60,000 nt of DNA, taken from contig CM060732.1 of assembly GCA_030704615.1 (NCBI GenBank), forward strand, positions 20,896,001-20,956,000, in the 5' to 3' direction. Positions 10,876 to 21,590 of the stretch are shown here, in pieces; position 1 is the stretch's first letter; each line of letters begins with the position of its first letter. Source of the stretch: Takakia lepidozioides. Taxonomy: Eukaryota; Streptophyta; Takakiopsida; Takakiales; Takakiaceae. The position numbers and the translations under genes were made by a program. The notes beneath the pieces are model-generated. The model saw only the letters and a program-made list of their open reading frames with translations. It made no database searches and had not been told where the DNA came from.

Positions 10876-12439
10876 CTCGAGAGAGATCAGCTGCATCTAG
10901 TTTTCTTGTAGTGCTAAGCTAGATAGAGTTCTTTTATGTTAGCACTATATCGATGGTCGAGGTGAAGAGAGCGGCATGCTTGATGACAGCATGGTTCTCC
11001 AACTCGTCATAAGCCATACCAAGCTCGTCCAAGAAGCGTTTTCCGTTTTGTTGTTGTTGCACATGAGCGATGTATTTTGGAGGAAGTTGATTCGGGGGGC
11101 AGCAGAAGAATGTGTTCACCATAACCTATGATTGAAAGGGGAAGACGGGATTCCACGCTTGCAAGCTACCTGCGGAAGCAAGCTGCGATTTAGTTCGAGT
11201 GCGAGGTTCTGAGGACAGACCTCGATCGCAATGATCTTGTCGAAAGGCTGTGCAGGGTAAAGGATCCATAGCTACTTGGACGAAGGTCCTGAAACCACTG
11301 TCGTATAGCAGCTGGTAGGGTTTCTCTCGTTGCCAGTTGTAGGAGGGTGGTAAGCACGAGCTCCAGAAATAGCTCCCCGCTTGAGCCAGAATTCCACCAG
11401 AAGAAAACGGGTTGAAAAACTGAGCTGCATGCCATCCGTGCAGCGGGGGAGTACAGTGGCAGAGACCTTGGCTTGGTGGGCAGATCACAATCGTATGTTC
11501 GAAGCGCAAACAGGCAGTAGCGTTGAAGGCCAAGCTCCCGTTCACAGTGTCCGTCATGGCTGCAGGGAAAAACATCCGGAAAGCTCCTACACAGGGTTCT
11601 AAGAAGGGTTGTATGAGCAATTGATATAGAAAGGGGGACCTGCAGGCTAAGAGTGAACAGATTTCCCCAGTAACTACACTTGTCGCCTCTGATGAAAAAC
11701 CCAATGGCTTGGACCTTGCTGCTGCTGATGTGGTGCATGTTGAAAGAGGTGTTTGCCGTCAATTTGTGAAGGAGTTTTCTTGTTGCGCTTCCTCTGCGCA
11801 CTGCAGATTGACATCAAGAAGGGGCTGCTTGGCAAGGTCCCATTGCACCAGCGGCTGCAGATTGAGTTCCACTTTACTGAGGCAATCGCAAATTCCTGCA
11901 GTTTGGTTTTGTTTGGTTTTGTGAAGACACAAAATGCCGACTCCAACAGTATCGGCCAGCCAAGGTGGAATGATTCGTTGTTGAAAAAGCTGAGTGATCA
12001 CGCTTTGGAATCGCTCAGCCAACATGGGTGATGGGCCCTACCCTCCTTGAGCAATTGGCCCCTCATAAGCATAAGCTGAGATCTCAGAGGGAGAGGCAAG
12101 AAGGCGGTTTGTCGGAGCTGGTGCTGAATTGAGCTGCAATTGCCGGGACTAACCAGAACCAAAGGCTTCACAAGCAACGCATGCGCCATGGATTCCCGAG
12201 AGATGCCGAAGCTATCGATGCACAACAACAATAGGGCAGAAACACGAGCAGTAACAGGAAGGCGGAAACCATTCTAAGCCAACAATAATCACTGGCGAGA
12301 GATGCGAATTAGACCAAGTTGATGGAACTTCAAGCTGGTCTTGGCCTTGGATTCCATGCAAAGACGGCCACATTACATTAGGCCGCCTGTCCATAAGCCA
12401 TGAAGGTGCTGCGCAGTGCATCTACTCTTGAAATCGCCC
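10876..12439. other. Leader of the gypsy element, no recognised gene
   Basis: Several overlapping open frames occur on the minus strand (for example 11126-11704 and 10934-11122), but none matches a family I know and their frames overlap each other. Because the next segment is an antisense ribosomal-protein exon, this stretch may hold more captured host sequence, including introns. That is inference only. Confidence 0.3.
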
Positions 12440-12550
12440 CAATTCCTGGTTTGTAGTCTCTAGGTCGAATAAGGCCTGGGCTACAGCCTCTTCGAACTCA
12501 TCAGGCTCGAGCCCCTTCTCCTTCTGAATCTTCCTGCGTGCCGTAAACAT
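12440..12550 (-). pseudogene. Captured first coding exon of ribosomal protein eS7 (40S S7)
   Basis: On the minus strand, ATG at 12550 opens a frame reading [13 protein letters not shown], then [17 protein letters not shown] and TTNQEL, the conserved N-terminus of plant cytosolic ribosomal protein S7. The match stops after TNQEL at 12440 and the following residues (GRFQE, stop) are unrelated; exon-intron boundaries or truncation would explain this. The bases before the start (GCAGCCATGTTT) fit a plant start context and the frame is open upstream to 12745, probably 5' leader. It lies antisense inside the gypsy leader, so it is a host-gene fragment carried by or inserted in the element and not a functional S7 gene. 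Confidence 0.85.
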
Positions 12551-13032
12551 GGCTGCTGCCTTGCCGTCCTGAAAGCTCGAGGAGGCAGGCCCACGCGCAG
12601 AGAAAAGCAAATCGCCTCCAGGGTGTGATACCCCACCCAACTGAGGTCGAGTTTTGGAGTTAATGAGCTCTTGGTGCCTGGAGAAGCCTGGAGGGGAACG
12701 GCCTCGGGAACCCGTAGATAACCTGGGAACAGGTTGTAATGGCAAAAACGTTTTGGTGTTAAAAAAAAAAATGGTCTTTTTTATCTAATTTAAATGTTTA
12801 AAGAGCCTGGTTGGTCATATCTTTGTCAAATGAGCTCCGTTTGACTTAGTTTTTGAGGGGATAGCTGCAGAAAGGGGAAATCTACCTATCTAGACCTGGT
12901 TTTTGTTTTTGGGACACTGCTAGAAATCTATGGAATTTTTAGTGTGTGAGTGTGCCATGAAAGATCCACAATCATGTTTCTAGAACCTGTTCTGGTCTAC
13001 ATGAGAGATAAATCTGGGGATGTATTCCTTGT

Positions 13033-13776
13033 ATGGCTGGGGGAAATGAGGACGTAATTGAAGTCTCTTCTCTTAGCCTGTGCACCCAAGGGGACAAGAT
13101 TTATGTTTCCCAAGGAACTCAGACTGATTTGAGTGGAGAACAGTTGGACGAGTTGATTGCATACTGGGAGTCAGGCATTAGCAGTGGACAACAAAATGCT
13201 GTAGTTGGCGTTGAGGGCCTCAATATTGCTTTGGACAGTCAGAACTCTGTTAGAGCCAGCAATTCTGCAGCTGTAAGTGAAATACCAAAGTGGGTAAAAG
13301 CTAGGCTTGGAACACAGCCAAAGACAGCCCCGGGGACCAAGGTGTTCAGCCACAAGGCCGTGGTGTATTGGAGTAGAGGAGCAGGAGCTACACAAGTTTG
13401 TGCAATCAGACAGCGTTGCAGCCGGACACGCTCTGCACAAGGCAACCATGAGCGGGGGTTCATTAGCGAGGACAAGTTTGTTCTGTTTGAAGGAGATGCA
13501 GTCATTCGCAATGAGGACACCCGCAACCGTCTCAAAGCTTTCGAGTTGAGAGACTATCAGACCCTACCTTTGTTTTCTTTAGTGTTCAGTGAGCGGGAGA
13601 TAGCAGAGTGTTGCTTTGTCTCTACCTGGAAGAAAGAGGAGGAGGGTTGGTTAGAGCGAGCTACTATAGCTTGGGACAAGGTTAGTGGCAGGTTTCTGGA
13701 CATAGATATACCTCCTACACCTTACCATCATGCAGAGCGAGGCACTTTGAGAGAAGTCTGGCAGTTGATAGCATAG
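13033..13776 (+). CDS. Extra ORF upstream of gag in the gypsy element, unknown protein
   Basis: ATG 13033 to stop gives 247 codons without interruption, in contrast to the shattered gag-pol downstream. The N-terminal half is acidic (EDVIEVSSLSLC, TQTDLSGEQLDEL); the middle is basic with several Arg; the C-terminal half contains ERGFISEDKFVLFEGDAV and KKEEEGWLERATIAWDKVSG. There is no membrane segment, signal peptide or zinc motif that I can see, and I do not recognise a family. Its position, between leader and gag, is where some plant retrotransposons carry an additional ORF. It may instead be the N-terminal part of the gag precursor in a different frame. Confidence 0.6.
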   Translation: MAGGNEDVIEVSSLSLCTQGDKIYVSQGTQTDLSGEQLDELIAYWESGISSGQQNAVVGVEGLNIALDSQNSVRASNSAAVSEIPKWVKARLGTQPKTAPGTKVFSHKAVVYWSRGAGATQVCAIRQRCSRTRSAQGNHERGFISEDKFVLFEGDAVIRNEDTRNRLKAFELRDYQTLPLFSLVFSEREIAECCFVSTWKKEEEGWLERATIAWDKVSGRFLDIDIPPTPYHHAERGTLREVWQLIA

Positions 13777-14296
13777 ATTAGGATTAGATCTTGCTTGGGC
13801 GGGCTTCTATTCTTTCCCTCCATCTCTGTACTATTTTCATTACCTTGTACTCGTAGTTGCCAAAGCCTCTCTTGGTGGAGGCCAGTTAGTCCAGGGTTTT
13901 GGGCTGGGCTATTCTGTAGGATCAGCATTGCAGCTGGATTTTGGTATGGGGCTGTTGATGTTTTGATTTCTTGTGTTTGGATCCCCCCCAACACCTGCAT
14001 GATTGACTGTGCGTCATGTTGGTTTTGTGTGGGCGCTTGCTTTCATAGGGATTAGGCCGGATTTGATCACCGGTCAATCCTAGAGTATGCTGTCGGTGGT
14101 GAGGCTGGAGTGATGACCAGCAAGACCACCAGTGTTTCTTCTATGGTGAGGCTGGGTTGATGACCAGCCAACCATAGGAGTTCTTGCGGTGGATGCAGGT
14201 GTAGGTGCCCTGAGCCACTGGGATATGACCCTTAAACTGCAACAGGTGCCTACCCGTGTCACTATTAGAATTAGTAATAGAGCCTTATAGTGTCAC

Positions 14297-15319
14297 GTGG
14301 GGGAGGTGCACATTGTGAGTGTCATCACGGAGTTACCCCGGGGTTCTGAGGGGAGTACGGCTACAGGCAGTAGCAGTGAGAGTGGGTTCACCAGACGAGG
14401 TGTTCGTTTCAGACCACCTTCACCTCCACCCTCAACTAGTGCAGAGTCAGACACAGACTCGGAGGCTTCATCAACAGGTGTGCAGTTTCATTCGCCGTTG
14501 TTGTGGGACGACATGGAGGAGATGTATGGAGCTACCAAGGGACCTCGTAGGTACTCTGGAGCTGTGGGCACAATCGAGTTGGATGACTTTATCCAGGAGT
14601 TCGACAGCTGGTGTGATTTGCAGCAGATGCGTAATCCACAGCTATTCACCCCATTCATGGCGTGGAAGGGACTGTTCCAGCATTTGGAAGGCCCGCCTAT
14701 AGACGATTACCACGAGTTCAGGCGAGGACATGAAGCAAAGATTGAGGAGTGGAGGATGTATTGGTCACCTGACTACGTCTCCATTACTCGAGGCACGACG
14801 CGACTAGTAGCTGCATCAGTACCAATATCTCCCACTGCCAGCACTAGTAGTGGAACAAGTAGTGCCGGTACTTTTGCAGGTGGTACCAGTTCAAAAGGTG
14901 CTACTACTCCTCCTGCCACGACTACAACATATGTGCCTAGATTCAACCCGGTGGTGGAGTTCTTCCAGGAGTTGCGGAGGAACTACCAAGGTGTACGGAC
15001 AGAGAAGCTGCGAAGTTTGCAAGACTTCCAGCGCAAACCCAGTGAGAGCTTGCGAGAGGCCTACACTCGTATGAGGCGCTTGATAAGTGTGACCCAAGGG
15101 GTTACTGAAGCTCAGGCAATCCAGTTCTGGTATGGAATTTTGGACAAGGAGCTCAGGAGAAGGGTGCGGGATGCAACCCTGTTACAAGCAGCCCAACCCA
15201 CATTAGCAGATGTGTTTCTGCAGGCTGAGCGGATTGAGCTCAACATGGTGGAGGAGCGAGTTGTTACCATTGGGTTTGGCAAGGACATGCCTGCACGAGG
15301 CGCAGCTGCCAGCCCATAG
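14297..15319 (+). pseudogene. Gypsy gag (capsid) region
   Basis: A 340-codon open frame. The N-terminal third is Ser/Pro-rich and low complexity. A retrotransposon gag domain follows, first IELDDFIQEFDSWCDLQQM and later FFQELRRNYQG, LRSLQDFQRKPSESL and YTRMRRLI, ending with LADVFLQAERIELNM. These are typical of gypsy capsid proteins. The frame opens without a clear ATG (first in-frame ATG is in the WDDMEEMYG segment), so the true start may be upstream or lost. The stop at 15317-15319 separates it from the zinc knuckles. Confidence 0.85.
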
Positions 15320-15439
15320 GCACAAGGGACTGCCCAACAGCGTGGTCAGGGGGGCAAGGTTTCCCAACCCAAGTTCCATGGAGCTTACAGGGGACCTCAG
15401 GTGCAGAGGCCCGTGGCATCTTTTGCAGGCCAACAGCAA

Positions 15440-15600
15440 CCAGGGGTGATATGTTGGACATGTGGAGGACCCCATGTCAAGAGAGATTGCCCAGAGAGTG
15501 GCAAAAGGCCGGCACAAAACACAGCCTGCACAGTTGCAGTGTGGGCATTGTGGCAAGTATGGGCATGGAGATGCCCAGTGTTATGACTTGCATCCTGAGT
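15440..15600 (+). pseudogene. Two CCHC zinc knuckles of gypsy gag
   Basis: Knuckle 1 (CWTCGGPHVKRDC, 15452-15490) and knuckle 2 (CGHCGKYGHGDAQC, 15540-15581) bind the RNA genome in retroelement nucleocapsids. They lie in different reading frames, so at least one frameshift separates them. Confidence 0.9.
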
Positions 15601-15640
15601 TGCGCCCAGGCCAGTTCCAAGGGAACAATGGTGGGCGGGG

Positions 15641-16957
15641 GTGAGGTGGACCAGCCCAGAGAGGACGAGGTGGTCGGGCACGAGGTGCAGGCCAAGGGCA
15701 AGCTCAACATGGCTAAGGACGCGGAGGTCAGGTGTTGACCAAGGCATGGCCAACCGGCTTCAGCAGCTAGAGCAGAGGCTCGCTGCCATGGCTACAGCTC
15801 AGGCGGTACCGGCTCCCAGGCGGGATGGTCCACCTCCTGCTCCTGAGGGAGGAGATATGGGAGGCATGGGACTCATGTGCGGAGCAGCACTACCACTAGA
15901 GCAGGTGGAGTCTGTTGCAGCCATGACTCGAGGAGCATCACGAGTTCCTGAGCCACGAGGTGCAGATGTGGAGTTGGATCCACAACGTGGGGAGGCAAGC
16001 CGTCAGGCGAGGCTGCCTCAGTCATTCACCTTGGCGGAGACAGTGTCAACGCCATCCATGGCACCTAGTTCTTGCCCGACTGTTACCGAGGCGGAGGTTT
16101 CTATGCCATTGGGGAGAGCTACACGTGCAACACTGACACCTGCTGCCAAGACTAGTGCAGCCGGTGTGTTGTTGGGGGCAGCCACCTCTGTGTGTCAAGC
16201 CCCACTGTTCTCGGCAACCATGATTGCGACGCCGGGGGTAAGACCAGCTGCAGTGTTCAGACTAGCAGCAACACTATGTGAGAGTGGGGAGGTCACTTCA
16301 TCTTCTGCGGAGTTACTGGAAGGTGTAGTGGCAGAGGGATCCTCGGATTTGAGGGTCAAGACTGCCACGGCTGCGCCATGGCAAGCTGCAGCTGCCAAGT
16401 TGACGGAGCTGCCAGCTAGGCCAGCCTTTGAGCGCGCCATGGTGACACCTGGAGTTGTCTTGTTAGACAACCAGGATGGCATTTTCTCTTTGAGTGGACC
16501 GGCAGGTAAGAAGTACCGGCCACTGCGGGTCTTGTTGGACTCGAGAGCTCAGCCACTGATGTTGGGCAGAGCTGCTATTGCAGGTTTGGGCCTCATGGAG
16601 GCGGATATGGAGCCTTGTCCTTTCCAGATACAGACATCTCTGGGAGGATCAGAGCAGGCTCGGGGCATGACATGGCATCAGTTGGCCATTAGACTGCAGC
16701 CGGATCATCCTATCGATGGCTCAGTAATGCGAGCCAAGGCCATTGTGACAGACGCGGTCTCTTACGATGTCCTCGTTGGTGGGGCAGTGTTATACCCCAT
16801 AGGCTTCACCCTGGATTTTTGGGAGGAGTCAGCATTCTATAGGCCTGGATGGCAGTCAGAGGATGGTCGTCGTGCACAGCTCCCTATGACATTCATTGGG
16901 GGTCGCTGCCCAACGGGGCAAGATGCCAACACTAGCCGCCTTTACAGCTGCAGTTAG
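15641..16957 (+). pseudogene. Spacer and retropepsin-like protease of the gypsy element
   Basis: A 438-codon frame. A short coiled-coil-like segment (ANRLQQLEQRLAAM) is followed by a long low-complexity Ala/Thr/Ser spacer. From about residue 290 an aspartic-protease fold is recognisable (YRPLRVLLDSRAQPLMLGR), ending with a second strand AVSYDVLVGGAVLYPIGFTL. The active site expected as DSGA reads DSRA at 16538-16549, so the catalytic glycine is changed. The methyltransferase relic follows in the next 300 bases. Confidence 0.75.
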
Positions 16958-17256
16958 TTGGCCTGGAGAGTTGCTGGAAGGCAATGCCCATGCAGAGGAT
17001 GTGCCACCTCCAGCAGAGCAGGATGACATGCATGGTATGGCGGAGTTGCCTGCCATGGTTGCTCACACTCCATTGTGGGGTACGAGCAAGGATTTGCAAC
17101 AGGTTGCTGATCGATGGGTGCAACAAACCTGGGTAGAGGTTTTTGTACCGTCAGGAGAGGAGGAGAGTGCGGGTATTGCACCAGGACCACCTCAGTTGTC
17201 ACCATTGGATACCACACCTATTGTGTGGCAGTATCCGGATGAGGCATTTGCCTTCT

Positions 17257-18210
17257 GGCCTTGGTTTGGCGGATCACACCGGATTTGGCTTCTGTGCTAC
17301 AGGCAATGGTGTGCGGTAAGAGCGTTCCCTGTATGTGGAGAGGGATGAGACTGCACGACGCGTCTCATTGTGCCATGTTGCTCAGTTGGTACAGTAGTAC
17401 CCCTGCTTGTTGCCAGTGTCTGCAATTCGTGGATACCAACAACCTTGCCAGCAGACATTTCATTGCTGGGGCGCCGGATTTGGAGCAGGTTGGCTCCATT
17501 GATCTGGTAGTGGCAGGTTGGCCTTGCCAAGGGCATTCATCAGCCGGGCATGGCAATGGATTGCGAGACTCAAGGACGGGTCTGTTTTGGGAGATGGTGC
17601 GGATTTGCGCCACTTGCAGCTTCATCAAGCTGTATCGCCAGCATACATCTTGGAGAATGTCCACTGATGGGCGATTCTCGGGCCAGGGTGATGGCCAGTG
17701 TGCATCAAGTCCGGTCGTGGCTTGGGTCAGCATGCTGCTGGATGCAGCTGTGGGATCACGGGCTCATCGTCCATGGCTATGGTGGACTAACTTGATGCCA
17801 CCCGCACTGCTCAAGCGTGCATTGATGGGGTGCAGCGGCCAACACACCTCATAGTGGACAGCATTTTGGACACAGGGAGCAGTCTCAACGTGTGAGACAC
17901 GATGACCGTTCGCCTTTGGCAGTGGTCACAGGGTGGGTCAACCACGAGCAGCATTACCTACACTGCTCAGCTTCCCAGGATCCCATGCTTTCGGGATGGT
18001 GGACCTGGCCTCCTGTGGGATGCTCAGTTGCAACAGTTAGTGGAGCCTAATGTCGACGAGCGAGAGCGGGCAATGGGTTTTCCACTGGGACCACGGCGGT
18101 GCCTTCTCTTTCTGAGGCATCACGTCGTCAGGTGTTGGGGCAAGCAATGGATCTCAATTGCTTGACTTGGATTATCAGCTTGGCTATGGCTGAGCAACGT
18201 AGAGTGCGGA
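17257..18210 (+). pseudogene. C5-cytosine DNA methyltransferase domain inside the gypsy polyprotein
   Basis: C5-cytosine methyltransferases transfer a methyl group from AdoMet to cytosine in DNA. Relics of the ordered motifs are visible although spread over all three frames: motif I remnant WFGG (17262-17273); motif II region YVERDETARRV (17332-17364); motif IV with the catalytic cysteine, VVAGWPCQGHSSAG (PCQ at 17522-17530); motif VI AYILENV (ENV at 17653-17661); motif VIII AVGSRAHRPWLWWTN (about 17744-17791); and motifs IX-X ERERAMGFPLG and RRQVLGQAMDLNCL (about 18070-18170). The SRAHRP-x-LWWTN form and the final LGQAMDLN resemble the DNMT3/DRM type more than DNMT1 or CMT. It sits between protease and reverse transcriptase, in the same orientation, so it was part of the element's polyprotein. 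It is inactive here because of at least four frameshifts and stops. Confidence 0.88.
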
Positions 18211-18639
18211 GTGCACTTCCCTTGATGTCTCTCTGCCTACCGAGACGATACAGGCAGCGAGTGGGGCGAGCCGGTGAGGACCACGAGGTGTAGACATCCA
18301 TGGCACACGTGGGAGGTGCTCGAGGTTCAGAGGGAGTTGGCAGCCAAGGCAGTGTGATGGATGAGGTTGGGGATTCTTCTCGGGATGAGGAGGTTCTCAA
18401 TGATGAGATGATGGGGCAGGATGAGGCCTTGTTATTGACTGAGCAGGAAGGGAGTACTGCTCAAGAGGTTGCAGCATAGCAACCACGGGACGCGTCCTCT
18501 ACCTCTAAGCCCACTGGACTTAAGGTTGCAGTTACGGAGGACAATTGGGAGCCTGCCATTGGACCCATTATCACCGGAGGAGAGAGACGACATATACAAC
18601 GGTTCCTGAGGGCTTACAGGAATTGCTTTGCCTTCATTT

Positions 18640-19390
18640 GAAGGACTTGGGAGCACTGAAGGGTCAAGAGATCCGTATTGAGTCGGCCACTGACACGCCA
18701 ATCTTTCGGAGACCCCTATAGATACAATGACATGGAGAGGTCTTTGATTCAGATGAGGACTCAAGATCTCTGGAGGCAGGTTTGGTGGAGCTCTCTGGTG
18801 GAGAGTATGCTTTAGCCACAGTGATGTCACCCAAGAAAGATGTCTATGGCAATTGGACGGAGAGACGTATGTGCGGTGATTACCGGCCTGTAGATCGTCA
18901 GACCAAGTCCGATAGGTATGCCATGCCGACACCAGAGGAGATCTTTGATGCCATTGGGCATTCCAAGGTCTTTAGCACGTTGGATTTACGATCCGGATAT
19001 CACCAGTTGCCGATTAAGGAGGCGGATAAGCAAAAGACGGCATTCTGGGGGATCAATGAGCACGGGAAGGATTGCCTATACCAGTGGCGGTTCTTACCAT
19101 TGGCTTAAAAACGCTCCCGCTGAGTTTCAAAGAGTCATGGACAAGATTCTAGCAGGGGTGGAGTTTGCTCGTGCTACATAGATGACATCATCATCTTTAG
19201 TCTACGGTGGAGGAGCATGAGAGACACCTTCAGGGGATATTTGAGCGCTTGAGGACGCACGGATTGAAGTTACATCCGGGCAAGTGCAAGTTTATCTACA
19301 ACCAGATTGAGTATCTGGGTCACATGATATATCCTGGAGGATTGGGGGTACAGCAGAGTCCATTGCACAGGTTCTACGCCCTACGGATGT
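18640..19390 (+). pseudogene. Gypsy reverse transcriptase
   Basis: Text includes LATVMSPKKDVYGNWTERR, MCGDYRPVDRQTKSDRYAMP, FSTLDLRSGYHQLPIKEADK and YQWRFLPL, then LKNAPAEFQRVMDKIL, the catalytic YIDD at 19175-19186 and KLHPGKCKFIYNQIEYLGH. These are the standard blocks of a Ty3/gypsy reverse transcriptase. Frame changes near 19105, 19173 and 19385 interrupt it. Confidence 0.93.
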
Positions 19391-19838
19391 GAGCCGAGTT
19401 CGAGCTTTCATGGGGTTAGCAAACTATTACAGACGGTTTATTAAGGGATTTAGTGCCATTGCAAAGGCTCTAACCAAGCTGACCAAGGTGGACCAGGAGT
19501 GGCAGTGGGAAGATGAGCAAGAACAAGCTTTTCAAGAGCTCAAGGCGAGGTTGACCTCGGCGCCCATCTTGAGACGACCTATATCAGGGGCGTCCTTTCA
19601 GCTGCATACAGATTGGAGCATGCTGGGGCTTGGAGCAGTGCTCACACAGGTGGATGATGAGGGAAGAGAGTTCGTAGTGGCTTATGCTAGCCGTTTGAAC
19701 AATGCTGCAGAGTCTAAGTATAGCTCATATGAGGGAGAATGCTTAGCTGCAGTGTGGGCCGTGGCACACTTCAGATGCTATCTATACGGTTCAATCTCTT
19801 CACCCTTGTCACGGATCACCAACCACTTAAGTGGTTGA
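19389..19838 (+). pseudogene. Gypsy RNase H
   Basis: Begins with the thumb segment VRAFMGLANYYRRFIKGFS, then RRPISGASFQLHTDWSMLG (catalytic aspartate), YSSYEGECLAAVWAVAHF and RCYLYG. It removes RNA from the RNA-DNA hybrid in active relatives. A frameshift near 19800 splits off the remainder. Confidence 0.9.
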
Positions 19839-20089
19839 TGGGTCAGACAAGCTTACGGGAAGCTTACACAGTGGGCACTCATCCTTCAAGAGTATGACTT
19901 TCAGGTGGTGCGACCGGGTTTGGTCAATCGCAATGTAGATGGGTTGAGTCGCAATCCATGCACGAGCCAGCAGGATGACACTGGAGCTCGGTGGCATGGT
20001 GAGACGGACGAGGAGATGGTGCCCGATGGCATGCATCTGCATTTCTGTGTATCTTGGTAGCGGAAGGCCAGGTTGGACCTGCAACATAG

Positions 20090-21060
20090 ATGACTGTAGA
20101 TCAGGTGTCTGAGGACCCTGAGGCCAGCAATGAGCAAGGTGGGCCCAAAGATATACATGAGGATTCAGTTGTGTTGGACTACCTCCGCACTGGAGACACT
20201 GCAGCCACTGTGACTGCCAATGAGAGGGATCGGATCCTACAACGAGCCAAGAGGTTCAAGTGGGGGACACACCTGCTCCGAGTTTGGGGAGGATGGTCGA
20301 GTGAGATTGTGCCTCACCCAACACAGCGGGCACGGTTAGTGCGGCATGCCCATGAGGAGTTGGGGCATTTTGGGGTGCGACGCACTCATAGTCTACTGCA
20401 GGGGCAGTATTGGTGGCGTGGTATGCACACAGAGGTGCAACAATTTGTGGCTAGGGTGCATGGTGTGACAGGGTGTGTGCTTCATTCAACGCCCCTACTC
20501 CACAATTGCACCCTCTTCCGATCATGGGATTGGGCTACAGGTGGAGTCTTGACTTCGCATGGTCGTTGCCACTGACCATGCGCCACAACAAGTACGTGTT
20601 GGTGATGGTGGAGCACTTCTCCAAGTGGATTGAATTGGTTCCATTGCCCTGATAAGGCTAGTGAGGGAGCTGCGTATGCATTCTTGGATTGTGTGCTTAG
20701 CCGATTCGATGCTCCAGCTGAGGTACTCACGGACCAAGGGAGAGAGTTCTTGGGGGAGTTTCAGGCTTTGTGTGACAAGGCCTTGATAGACCACCGCACC
20801 ACTTCTCGGGATCATCCTGAGGCCGATGGCTTGGCAGAGAGAGTTGTTCAGACAGTAAAGAGGGGTTTACGCAAGTATGGCTTGCAGAAGGGACACCTAG
20901 GAGATTGGGACCTTCAGTTACTCTGGTTAGCCATGGGCTACAGGTTCAGCAAGCAAGCATCACTTGCCTCCTTCTCACCATACTTTCTTCTCTTTGGCCC
21001 GAGAGCCGGATTTGCCTACATCCATTCGCAGAGAAGCTGCTACAGTTCTTAACCTTGACG
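20090..21060 (+). pseudogene. Gypsy integrase: zinc-binding and catalytic domains
   Basis: The histidines of the HHCC zinc site are in HAHEELGHFGVRRTH (about 20343-20390), and its cysteines fall in a damaged stretch near 20450-20480. The catalytic core reads YVLVMVEHFSKWIELVPLP, then VLTDQGREFLGEF and HPEADGLAERVVQTVK, containing the D, D and E residues, and ends LWLAMGYRFSKQASL and SPYFLLFGPRAG. It is broken by stops and a frameshift around 20575-20650. Confidence 0.92.
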
Positions 21061-21139
21061 ATCCGGATGTGTGGGCACGTGCATATGAGCAGCGTGCAGA
21101 GTTTTCAAGAAAGTCATGCCAATGGCTTTTGAGAACCTT

Positions 21140-21420
21140 GCCATTGCACAACACCGTGATACGTTGAGGTATGCTACCATACGTGTGGGGGCTATCGTCC
21201 TGGGGTTCGGAGATTCAACCCTGGTGACTACGTCTATCTGCAGCAGACTGCTCCTACGACCTTGGATGTGACTGCATGACGTGTTATTTTGAGGGTTCGA
21301 GAGGTCTTGCCCTCAGGCGTCTTAGTCTTGGAGGGTCGGGATGGCATAACTTGGAAGGACCATGTGCGTAATTGTGCGCCATGTCACCTTCCGAATGTCG
21401 ATGGCAGGATAGACCCAAAC
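21140..21420 (+). pseudogene. Integrase C-terminal segment of the gypsy element
   Basis: Shifted frames give RDTLRYATIR, YRPGVRRFNPGDYVYLQQ and LDVTA followed by ILRVREVLPSGVLVLEGRDG. This is the small beta-rich module after the catalytic core that leads directly into the PHD finger through NCAPCHLPNVDGRIDP. Confidence 0.7.
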
Positions 21421-21447
21421 GTGGCAGTGGTATCTGCAGGTTTGAGG

Positions 21448-21590
21448 TGCATGTTGTGTGGGTCTGCTAGAGGGCAGCCACCATGCTGGTGTGTGATCCA
21501 TGCTCTAGGGTTGGCATATGGGATGCTTGACTCCACCTCTTGAGATGGTTCCGGATGGGGATTGGTTATGTCCACATTGCATTGGATAGT
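21448..21590 (+). pseudogene. PHD finger at the C-terminus of the gypsy integrase
   Basis: Allowing two frame corrections, the Cys4-His-Cys3 pattern is complete: C-M-L-C (21448-21459), then MLVCDPCSR (two cysteines), WHMGC (histidine and cysteine), PPLEMVPDGDWLCPHC (last two cysteines, ending at 21580). The block CL-x-PPL-x-x-VP-x-G-x-W-x-CP-x-C is typical of PHD fingers that bind histone H3 tails. It stands where chromoviruses carry a chromodomain, so a role in choosing the integration site is a reasonable inference. A TAG follows at 21587. Confidence 0.85.

Noticed and set aside
9661-10913. A complete CACTA element from CACTACAACAG (9661) to CTTGTAGTG (10913)
   Set aside because: The right-hand motif lies inside the gypsy element's leader, beyond the left LTR and the TTAA element, and the 3-bp flanks (GTG against CTA) do not match. 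Only the left terminus is plausible.
11126-12231. Long minus-strand open frames in the gypsy leader as genes
   Set aside because: Several frames overlap in the same region, none shows a known domain, and composition is not clearly protein-like. They are described only as an unrecognised leader.
17850-17900. A second aspartic-protease motif, LDTGSS
   Set aside because: It occurs in one frame of the methyltransferase relic, between motifs VIII and IX, and lacks other protease features. A protease-like region is already present upstream. Most likely a chance reading of shifted DNA.
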